A DNA stretch of 5,251 nucleotides from Hyphomicrobiales bacterium (lineage in GTDB: Bacteria > Pseudomonadota > Alphaproteobacteria > Rhizobiales > Kaistiaceae). Made by a program: the position numbers and the translations under genes. Positions 1-5,251 of the stretch are shown in pieces. The stretch is taken from positions 1 to 5,251 of the forward strand of contig JAFKJZ010000248.1 of assembly GCA_017305815.1 (NCBI GenBank), read 5' to 3'. The notes below the pieces were generated by a model that had not been told where the DNA came from, searched no databases, and saw only the letters and a list, made by a program, of their open reading frames with translations. Numbering within the stretch: the stretch's first letter is position 1; every line of letters starts with the position of its first letter.

Positions 1-681
1 GCCGTCGAAGCAGCCGACGACCATGCCCTGCGATTCCCGCGTGAACAGGCCGTTCTCGACGACGCCGGGAATCTGGTTCAGCTCGATCTCCAGCCGCTCC
101 GGCTCGGGAATCGCGGCGCAGCGGCAGTCGAGGATGAAGTTCCCGCTGTCGGTGACGACCGGCTGGCCGTCGCGCATCCGCCGCACGATCACGACGTCGG
201 CGATGCCGTGCTCGGCGAGCAGCCGCGACACCATGCGCTCGGTCTGCTTCCAGGCGAACTGCACCACCTCGACCGGCAGCGGGAAGCCGCCGAGCTGGTC
301 GACGATCTTGGTCTCGTCGCAGATGGTGATCATCCGCTTCGAGGCATGGGCGACGATCTTCTCCCAGAGCAGGCAGGCGCCGCCGCCCTTGATCATGCGG
401 AACTGGCGGTCGATCTCGTCGGGACCGTCGACGGTCAGGTCGAGCTCGCCGATGTCGTTCGGGTCGGTGATCTTGATGCCGACTTCGCGGGCGACGTCGT
501 TGGTGGCGCGCGACGTGGTCGTGCAGGTCACCTTGAGGCCGGCGGCGACATGCTTGCCGAGCTCGCGCACGAAGAAGTGCGACGTCGTGCCGGAGCCGAG
601 TCCGAGCTTCATGCCGTCGCGCACGAATTCCTCGATCACCTTGCGGCCGGCAACCTTCTTGGCCTCATCCTGTGCGGTCAT
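1..681 (-). CDS. rpiA: Ribose-5-phosphate isomerase A, 3' end cut by window edge
   Basis: Cytosolic enzyme interconverting ribose 5-phosphate and ribulose 5-phosphate in the non-oxidative pentose phosphate pathway. The frame is open from the ATG at 681 to the left edge (227 codons), so only the last few residues are missing; E. coli RpiA has 219. Visible motifs: the phosphate-binding loop GLGSGTTS (residues 27-34), TTTSRAT (54-60), the active-site loop VDGPDEID (84-91) with D85 and D88, KGGGACLLWEK (98-108) with K98 and the likely catalytic base E107, and DETK (122-125) with the conserved lysine. The start is supported by GAGGA six bases upstream and by the normal RpiA N-terminus. The protein departs from common RpiA sequences at several places (GPDE for GADE, LLWEK for the usual LxREK, GLFTRESQGMVVG near the end), which suggests a pathway-specific paralogue rather than the housekeeping copy. 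It is last in the visible operon, 50 bases after the regulator. Family call is very sure; paralogue status is inference. Confidence 0.95.
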   Translation of the reverse strand, partial: MTAQDEAKKVAGRKVIEEFVRDGMKLGLGSGTTSHFFVRELGKHVAAGLKVTCTTTSRATNDVAREVGIKITDPNDIGELDLTVDGPDEIDRQFRMIKGGGACLLWEKIVAHASKRMITICDETKIVDQLGGFPLPVEVVQFAWKQTERMVSRLLAEHGIADVVIVRRMRDGQPVVTDSGNFILDCRCAAIPEPERLEIELNQIPGVVENGLFTRESQGMVVGCFDG

Positions 682-687
682 GTCCTG

Positions 688-692
688 TCCTC
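688..692 (-). promoter_or_regulatory. Ribosome binding site of rpiA
   Basis: On the minus strand GAGGA lies six bases before the ATG at 681. It fixes the start of the isomerase, which has no upstream gene overlapping it. The 50-base gap in which it sits (682-731) shows no convincing promoter boxes, so rpiA is probably read through from the regulator gene. Confidence 0.65.
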
Positions 693-731
693 GGTATGAA
701 ATCTATCGGTGCGGCGCGCCGGCGGCCCGGC

Positions 732-1574
732 TCAGATCTTGTCGGTCTGCCAGGAATCGAGCGCCGGAAGCTGATCCGGGAATTCGCTGCCGCTGGTCAC
801 GGCGATGGAGGTGACCAGCATGTTGATCACCAGGTGATGGTTGAGCCGCGAGGCGAGCGGCGTCAGCAACTCGGTGCGGTCATAGGGCGTCACGGCGATC
901 AGCACGTCGGAGACGCGCGCTAGCGGGCTTTCCGCTGCCGTGATCGAGACGACGCGGGCGCCGCCGGTGCGGGCCGCGATGGCGAGCTCGATCATCTGCT
1001 TGGTATGGCCGGACTGCGAGAAGATCAGCGCCACCTCGTTGGGCCGCGAGGCTTCCGCGTGCAGCCACTGCTTGGTGCGGCCCATGACGGCGGCGCAGCG
1101 CATGCCGAGGCGCTGGAACTTGTGCTCGGCGTCCACCGCCGTCACCTCGGAAATGCCGGTCGCATAGATGCCGACCCAACTCGCCGCCTGCAGCAGCTTG
1201 GCGCCTTCCTCGATCTGCGCCGGCAGCAGGTCCTCCAGCGCGCGCTGGATCGCGTTCAGCGAATTGCGCGCCGTCTTGCGGACGATGTTCTCGATCGAGT
1301 CGCCCGGCACGATCTGCTCATAGGCGAACGGCGCCGACGGCACGAGGCTCTGCGCCAGGTTGAGCTTGAAATCCTGGTAGCCTTCGAAGCCGAAGCGCCG
1401 GCAGAAGCGCATCACGGTCGGGTCGCTGACGTCGCATTCCTGCGACAGCCGCGCCATGCTCATGTGGATGACCTGGCCCGGATGCGCCTTGACGAAATCG
1501 CCGAGCCGCTGCTCGGCCGGGCCCATCCGGTCGTGCTCCTGGAGGATGCGCTGCAGCAGGCTGTTGGTCGACAT
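732..1574 (-). CDS. MurR/RpiR-family (HexR-like) transcriptional regulator, HTH + SIS domains
   Basis: Cytosolic DNA-binding regulator of 280 residues, the normal size for the family. The N-terminal HTH_6-type domain covers about residues 1-77; the stretch SDPTVMRFCRRFGFEGYQDF (50-69) is the recognition-helix region and closely resembles that of HexR, as does the following FKLNLAQSL. A SIS sugar-phosphate-binding domain covers about 120-260: GIYATGISE (135-143), then the Ser-rich loop IFSQSGHTK (184-192), and ITAAESPLA (211-219). HexR proteins bind a sugar phosphate (KDPG in gammaproteobacteria) and lose DNA affinity; which ligand is used here is unknown. The frame stays open 86 codons further upstream inside the phosphatase gene, but the ATG at 1574 is chosen because a good GAGGGA site lies six bases before it and because the HTH then begins where the family normally begins. 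The likely target is the operon's own promoter beyond the right edge. Confidence 0.93.
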   Translation of the reverse strand: MSTNSLLQRILQEHDRMGPAEQRLGDFVKAHPGQVIHMSMARLSQECDVSDPTVMRFCRRFGFEGYQDFKLNLAQSLVPSAPFAYEQIVPGDSIENIVRKTARNSLNAIQRALEDLLPAQIEEGAKLLQAASWVGIYATGISEVTAVDAEHKFQRLGMRCAAVMGRTKQWLHAEASRPNEVALIFSQSGHTKQMIELAIAARTGGARVVSITAAESPLARVSDVLIAVTPYDRTELLTPLASRLNHHLVINMLVTSIAVTSGSEFPDQLPALDSWQTDKI

Positions 1575-1580
1575 CGGGGC

Positions 1581-1586
1581 TCCCTC
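1581..1586 (-). promoter_or_regulatory. Ribosome binding site of the RpiR-type regulator, overlapping the phosphatase stop codon
   Basis: On the minus strand the stop codon of the phosphatase and the ribosome site are merged as TGAGGGAG, with the ATG at 1574 six bases after GAGGGA. This decides the start of the regulator against a longer open frame that runs back into the phosphatase gene, and implies that translation of the two genes is coupled. Confidence 0.7.
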
Positions 1587-2265
1587 AGATCGCCTGTTGG
1601 ACCGGCCTATAGGCCATGAGATCGAGCAGCCGTTCCAGTCGCTGCCCGGGCTCCGTCGAAACCAGCTTGCCGCCGCCCCAGGGAACGACGAAGAACGCAG
1701 CGTTCGCGGCGACGGCCGTCGCCTGATCGACCCCCGTGTCGCCGACATAGGCCCAGCCGCCATCGGCAAGCTGCATCCGCTTCGCCACCGCCAGCAGGTG
1801 GCCCGGGTCCGGCTTGCAGGCCGGCACCGCATCGGCGCCGAGTACGGCGTCGAACAGCGGCGCGATGCCGAGCAGGTCGAGCACGCGAAGCGTCAGCGCA
1901 TGCGGCTTGTTGGTGCAGATGCCGAGCCGGAATCCGGCCTGCTTCAGCGCAGCCAGGTCCTCGCGGACATGGCTGTAGAACTTCGTCAGCCGGGCCGGCG
2001 CCTCGCCGTAATGGGCGAGATAGGCGGCGTGCGCGGCGCGGATGGTCGCGTCGTCGCTCGGCAGGCCGAGCTCGGTGAGCATGTCGAGCAGCAGCCGGCG
2101 CGGGCCATTGCCGATGAAGCGCTCGACGAATTCCGTCTCCTGCTCCGGCCAGCCGCGCGAGCGCAGATAGGCGTTGACCGCCGCGGCGATGTCCGGCGCA
2201 CTGTCGATCAGCGTGCCGTCGAGGTCGAAGATAAGCGCCCCGTAGGTGGCGAGCGGCTTGGTCAT
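1585..2265 (-). CDS. HAD-superfamily phosphatase, phosphoglycolate phosphatase (Gph)-like
   Basis: A 226-residue cytosolic Mg-dependent phosphohydrolase of HAD subfamily IA, usual Gph length. Motif I is FDLDGTLIDS (13-22) with nucleophile D14 and acid/base D16; a helical cap follows (about 23-95, including IGNGPRRLL); motif II is ICTNK (116-120) with T118; motif III is K151 in CKPDP; motif IV is VGDTGVDQATA (174-184) with D176 and D180 for the metal. All catalytic residues are present. Gph proteins hydrolyse 2-phosphoglycolate to glycolate, but HAD-IA enzymes are promiscuous and sequence alone does not separate phosphoglycolate from other small sugar phosphates. It starts 13 bases after the kinase stop, with GAGAGA five bases before the ATG, and ends 10 bases before the regulator start. 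Within a sugar operon it may clear a phosphorylated by-product. Family call is sure, substrate is not. Confidence 0.92.
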   Translation of the reverse strand: MTKPLATYGALIFDLDGTLIDSAPDIAAAVNAYLRSRGWPEQETEFVERFIGNGPRRLLLDMLTELGLPSDDATIRAAHAAYLAHYGEAPARLTKFYSHVREDLAALKQAGFRLGICTNKPHALTLRVLDLLGIAPLFDAVLGADAVPACKPDPGHLLAVAKRMQLADGGWAYVGDTGVDQATAVAANAAFFVVPWGGGKLVSTEPGQRLERLLDLMAYRPVQQAI

Positions 2266-2270
2266 GTCAG

Positions 2271-2276
2271 TCTCTC
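2271..2276 (-). promoter_or_regulatory. Weak ribosome binding site of the HAD phosphatase
   Basis: On the minus strand GAGAGA lies five bases before the ATG at 2265, within the 13-base gap after the kinase stop codon. The match to the anti-Shine-Dalgarno sequence is partial, so the phosphatase may be expressed less than its neighbours or depend on ribosomes finishing the kinase gene. Confidence 0.45.
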
Positions 2277-2278
2277 AG

Positions 2279-3802
2279 TCACGCGTAGAGCCTCGCCTCG
2301 GCGATCGCCGCGAAGCTCTGCGACAATGCCGGATAGAGGCCTTCGAAGATGGCGAAGGCCCGGCGCAGCGTGTCGCCGGTTTCGCGGTCGGGAAGCTGGC
2401 GCGTCAGCGGCCGGCAGAGCGCCGCCGCCGTCTTCGCGTCGGGCCAGATGCCGGTGCCGACGCCGGCGACCAGCGCCGCGCCGAACGCGCCCCCCTCGGC
2501 CGCGCCCTCGGTGGTGACCACCTCGCAGTCGAACAGGTCGGCCTGCATCTGCCGCCACAGCGCCGAGCGGGCGCCGCCGCCCGACGCCTTGATGACGCTA
2601 TGCTGCATGCCGATCCGCTGCATCAGGCCATGAATGTCTCGGAGCGCATGGGTGACGCCCTCCATGACACTGCGCGCCATGTCGCCGCCATCATGCCGGG
2701 CGGTCAGGCCGACAAAGGCACCGCGCGCGATCGGGTCCGGATGCGGGCAGCGCTCACCATAGAGATAGGGCAGGAAGAACAGGCCCTTCGCGCCGGCGGG
2801 GCGCGCCGCCGCCCGCGCAACGATCTCGTCGAAGGAGGGCTTTTCCGCCCCCTGCCCGAGCGAACCCATCGCATCGCGGAACCACGACATCGCGCCGCCG
2901 GCATTGAGCGAGACGCCCATGCAGTGCCAGCTATCCGGCGCGACATTGCAGAACACCTGCAGCCGGCCGTCGGGGTTGTCCTCCGGCGCTTCGAGCGCGC
3001 TGGCGACGATGCCGGCCGTGCCGATGGTCGTCTGCAGCTCGCCCGGCATCATCACGCCGGAACCGAGCGTCTGGATGACGCTGTCGCCGCCACCGCCGAC
3101 CACGGGAATGCCTTCCGGCAGGCCGAACAGCGCCGCGCCCGACTGGTTCACCCGCCCGGTGACCACCTGCGATTCATGGCAGGCCGGCAGCAGCGCCGGG
3201 TCGATGTCGAGCCGGTCGAGCAGCGGCGCGGACCAGGCCCGCCTGCGGACGTCGAACAGGCCGGTGCCGGAAGCATCCGATACCTCGGTGGCGAGCTCGC
3301 CGGTCAGCACGAGACGCAGATAGTCCTTCGGGTTCACGACATGGCGGAGCTTCGCATAAAGCTCCGGCTCATGATGGCGCATCCAGAGGATCTTGCCGCC
3401 GGTATAGCCGACCAGCATGCGGTTGTTGGTGAAACCGAGCAGCGCCTCGAGGCCGCCCGCCTTCTCCGTGATCTCGTCGCATTCGGCGCCGTTGCGCTGG
3501 TCGTTCCAGAGCAGCGCCGGCCGCAGCACGCGATGCGCCTCGTCGAGCGGCGTCAGGCCGTGCATCTGGCCGGACAGGCCGATGCCCGCGATCTCGACGC
3601 CGCGCCGCTCGGCGAGCACGCTGGCGACCGACTGGCGGGCACCCTCGATCCAGAGCGCCGGATCCTGCTCGGTCCAGCCGGGACGCGGCTGCGACAGGCC
3701 GTAGGTCGCCGTCGAACTGGCCAGCACCGAGCCGTCGGCGTCGATCAGGAGCGCCTTGCAGCCGGACGTGCCGATATCGATGCCAAGAAGCGCCGTCGTC
3801 AT
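2279..3802 (-). CDS. FGGY-family carbohydrate kinase, xylulokinase (XylB)-like
   Basis: ATP-dependent cytosolic sugar kinase, 507 residues, slightly longer than E. coli XylB (484). The N-terminal FGGY domain (about 1-255) carries GIDIGTSGCK (7-16) with the phosphate-loop D9, the XylB-type substrate motif LSGQMHG (76-82), LLWNDQR (97-103), NPKDYLRL (157-164) and the catalytic base D240 in GGGGDS. The C-terminal domain (about 260-500) has the ATP-binding IGTAG (260-264), SGGGARSALWRQMQADLF (407-424) and EGGAFGAALVAG (436-447). The QMHG motif and the collinear match to XylB favour D-xylulose as substrate, but related enzymes phosphorylate ribulose, erythritol or other ketoses and polyols, and the stretch YTGGKILW (133-140) replaces the FTAPKLLW of E. 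coli XylB. The ATG at 3802 is three bases after the dehydrogenase stop, with GAGGGG nine bases upstream inside that gene, so the two are very probably translationally coupled. Intact, no frameshift. Confidence 0.93.
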   Translation of the reverse strand: MTTALLGIDIGTSGCKALLIDADGSVLASSTATYGLSQPRPGWTEQDPALWIEGARQSVASVLAERRGVEIAGIGLSGQMHGLTPLDEAHRVLRPALLWNDQRNGAECDEITEKAGGLEALLGFTNNRMLVGYTGGKILWMRHHEPELYAKLRHVVNPKDYLRLVLTGELATEVSDASGTGLFDVRRRAWSAPLLDRLDIDPALLPACHESQVVTGRVNQSGAALFGLPEGIPVVGGGGDSVIQTLGSGVMMPGELQTTIGTAGIVASALEAPEDNPDGRLQVFCNVAPDSWHCMGVSLNAGGAMSWFRDAMGSLGQGAEKPSFDEIVARAAARPAGAKGLFFLPYLYGERCPHPDPIARGAFVGLTARHDGGDMARSVMEGVTHALRDIHGLMQRIGMQHSVIKASGGGARSALWRQMQADLFDCEVVTTEGAAEGGAFGAALVAGVGTGIWPDAKTAAALCRPLTRQLPDRETGDTLRRAFAIFEGLYPALSQSFAAIAEARLYA

Positions 3803-3805
3803 CGC

Positions 3806-5251
3806 CTATCGCCCCTCGGGCTCGTCATGGCGGATGCGGACGTGCTTGAAGTTGAAATATTCGAGCATGCCCTCGCGGCCGTGCTCATAGCCGACGCCGC
3901 TCTGCTTGCGGCCGCCATAGGGCGCGTTCATGACGCCGGCATCGACATTGTTGACGGCGACATTGCCATAGTCGAGCCGGGTGGTCAGGTAGCGCACCTC
4001 GTCCAGGCCCTTGGCGTAGACATAGGAGGCAAGCCCGTAGGGCGTGTCGTTGGCGCGGGCGATCGCCTCGTCGAGGCCGTCATAGGGGGCGACGCCGAGC
4101 AGCGGCCCGAACGTCTCCTCGCTCATCACCTTCATGTCGTGCGTGCAGTCGGCGACCACGGTCGGACGGAAGAAGTGGCCGCGCGAGAATTCGTCGCCTT
4201 CCGGCGCCACGCCGCCGGTCACCAGCCGCGCGCCCCTGGCGAGCGCATCGGCGAGATGGTCCTTCGTCTTGGCGAGCGGCTCGGCCGAGGCCATGGCGCC
4301 GAGATCGGCATCCGGCCTGTCGAGGCCGTTGCCGATGGTCAGCTTCTCCGCCGCCACCTTCACCTTGGCGAGGAACGCCTCGTAGATCGGGCGGGCGACA
4401 TAGACGCGGTTAATCGCGATGCAGATCTGGCCCATGTTGCGGAACGATCGCCGCACCGCGCCCTTCACCGCCGCGTCGAGATCGGCGGATTCGGTCACGA
4501 TCATCGGGCAATTGCCGCCGAGTTCCAGCGACATCCGCTTGACGGTTGTGGCGGACTGCTGGATCCGCAGGCCGACGCCGCTCGATCCGGTGAAGGCGAT
4601 CTTGTCGACGCCGGGATGTTCGACCAGCGCCTGGCCGACGACCGAACCCGGCCCGGTGACGACATTGACGACGCCGGCCGGGATCTTGGCTTCCTCGACC
4701 TTCTCTGCGATCGCCAGCGCCGTGAACGGCGTCAGATCGGCCGGCTTGATGACGATGGTGCAGCCGGCGGCGAGCGACGCGCACAGCTTCCAGCCGACCA
4801 GCTCTGCCGGATAGTTCCACGGCGTGATCGCGCCGACGACGCCGATCGGCTCGCGGAGGACGAGGCTGTGGTGATCGGTGGTGTCTCCCGGCACGATCTC
4901 GCCATGCACGCGCACCGCCTCCTCGGCGTAGAAATGGCAGGCCTCGGCCAGCTTCAGGATCTCGCCGCGCGCCTCGTTGAGCGGCTTGCCCTGCTCCATC
5001 GTCATGATCCGCGCCATGCGGTCGGCATCGGCGGCGATCGCATCTCCCAGCCGGTGCAGCGCGGCGGAGCGCGCCTTGGCCGGCAAATCGGCCCAGCCGC
5101 GGAACGCGGCCCGCGCCGCCGCGACGGCCTTGTTGATCTCGTCCGCGGTCGACGCGGCGATCTCGCCGATGACCTCGCCGGTCGCCGGATTCGTCACGGC
5201 GATGCGCGCACCGGCGCCTGCATTCCAGCGACCGCCGATGAACAGCTTTCC
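3806..5251 (-). CDS. NAD-dependent aldehyde dehydrogenase, 5' end cut by window edge
   Basis: Cytosolic enzyme of the ALDH superfamily oxidising an aldehyde to its acid. The frame is open from the right edge to the TAG at 3806 (481 residues visible); the first codons read GKLFIGGRW, a normal ALDH beginning, so only a short N-terminus is missing. A GTG at 5197 is in frame but lies after this conserved segment and is not taken as the start. Residues numbered from the first visible codon: ITPWNYP with N146 (oxyanion hole), KPADLTP with K169 and D172, the Rossmann-type loop FTGSSGVG (220-227), ELGGN with E243 (general base), MGQICIA with catalytic C277, and EETFGP with E379 and F381 (nicotinamide ribose). 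D172 takes the place of the Glu that binds the adenosine ribose in NAD enzymes, which favours NAD over NADP. The overall style resembles succinate-semialdehyde and lactaldehyde/glycolaldehyde dehydrogenases; the substrate is not decidable from sequence. First visible gene of the operon. Confidence 0.95.
   Translation of the reverse strand, partial: GKLFIGGRWNAGAGARIAVTNPATGEVIGEIAASTADEINKAVAAARAAFRGWADLPAKARSAALHRLGDAIAADADRMARIMTMEQGKPLNEARGEILKLAEACHFYAEEAVRVHGEIVPGDTTDHHSLVLREPIGVVGAITPWNYPAELVGWKLCASLAAGCTIVIKPADLTPFTALAIAEKVEEAKIPAGVVNVVTGPGSVVGQALVEHPGVDKIAFTGSSGVGLRIQQSATTVKRMSLELGGNCPMIVTESADLDAAVKGAVRRSFRNMGQICIAINRVYVARPIYEAFLAKVKVAAEKLTIGNGLDRPDADLGAMASAEPLAKTKDHLADALARGARLVTGGVAPEGDEFSRGHFFRPTVVADCTHDMKVMSEETFGPLLGVAPYDGLDEAIARANDTPYGLASYVYAKGLDEVRYLTTRLDYGNVAVNNVDAGVMNAPYGGRKQSGVGYEHGREGMLEYFNFKHVRIRHDEPEGR
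3812..3817 (-). promoter_or_regulatory. Ribosome binding site of the XylB-like kinase inside the dehydrogenase gene
   Basis: On the minus strand GAGGGG lies nine bases before the kinase ATG at 3802 and is embedded in the last codons of the aldehyde dehydrogenase. The sequence between the genes reads TAGGCGATG, leaving only three bases between stop and start. This arrangement supports co-translation of dehydrogenase and kinase. Confidence 0.6.

Noticed and set aside
712..721. A perfect 10-base palindrome CGGCGCGCCG in the gap between the regulator and rpiA, considered as an operator or terminator stem.
   Set aside because: It has no loop and no following T-run, and short GC palindromes are expected by chance in such GC-rich DNA. 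It could be reconsidered if conserved in relatives.
23..814. A 263-codon open frame on the plus strand opposite rpiA.
   Set aside because: The product is a Ser/Arg/Pro-rich shadow of the isomerase reading frame, with no domain and no ribosome site evident.
1575..1832. An 86-codon N-terminal extension of the regulator inside the phosphatase gene.
   Set aside because: The extension overlaps a well-conserved phosphatase, is Arg-rich without family similarity, and the ATG at 1574 has a good ribosome site and gives the normal family length.
1456..2517. A 353-codon open frame on the plus strand, antisense to the regulator, phosphatase and kinase genes.
   Set aside because: It is Arg- and Ala-rich low-complexity protein without any recognisable domain, and it lies opposite three genes with complete catalytic or DNA-binding motifs. 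Such frames are common opposite GC-rich genes.
5195..5197. GTG as the start codon of the aldehyde dehydrogenase.
   Set aside because: The frame continues upstream to the window edge with GKLFIGGRW, a conserved ALDH N-terminal segment, so the true start is beyond the window.
1..5251. Signs of a mobile element, CRISPR array, defence system or phage genes.
   Set aside because: The window is filled with five metabolic and regulatory genes of uniform composition; no transposase, integrase, terminal repeats or regular repeat spacing was seen on either strand.

Overview
The window is a GC-rich, tightly packed block from what looks like an alphaproteobacterium, probably of the Hyphomicrobiales/Rhizobiales type. 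This placement is an inference from base composition, protein style and gene content; there is no rRNA or other marker to settle it. Every supported gene lies on the minus strand, so transcription runs from the right edge to the left edge. The open frames on the plus strand are shadows of these genes.

In order of transcription the genes are: (1) an NAD-type aldehyde dehydrogenase whose first few codons lie beyond the right edge (5251-3806); (2) a XylB-like FGGY carbohydrate kinase (3802-2279); (3) a Gph-like HAD phosphatase (2265-1585); (4) a HexR-like MurR/RpiR-family regulator with an HTH and a SIS domain (1574-732); (5) a ribose-5-phosphate isomerase A whose last residues lie beyond the left edge (681-1). 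The gaps between genes are 3, 13, 10 and 50 bases. There is no non-coding stretch of any size, and no visible terminator, tRNA, repeat array or mobile element.

The genes read as one operon for taking up a pentose, pentulose, pentitol or similar small polyol into central metabolism. The kinase would phosphorylate a ketose, RpiA would interconvert pentose phosphates, the dehydrogenase would oxidise an aldehyde intermediate or by-product, and the phosphatase would remove or recycle a phosphorylated dead-end such as 2-phosphoglycolate. The regulator would sense a sugar phosphate through its SIS domain. The exact sugar cannot be read from this window. The transporter and first dehydrogenase that usually identify such a pathway would be expected upstream, beyond the right edge.

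The families are all well known. What deserves a second look is the combination: a divergent, possibly pathway-specific RpiA placed directly behind an RpiR-type regulator, and an aldehyde dehydrogenase plus phosphoglycolate-phosphatase-like pair that could both lead to glycolate.
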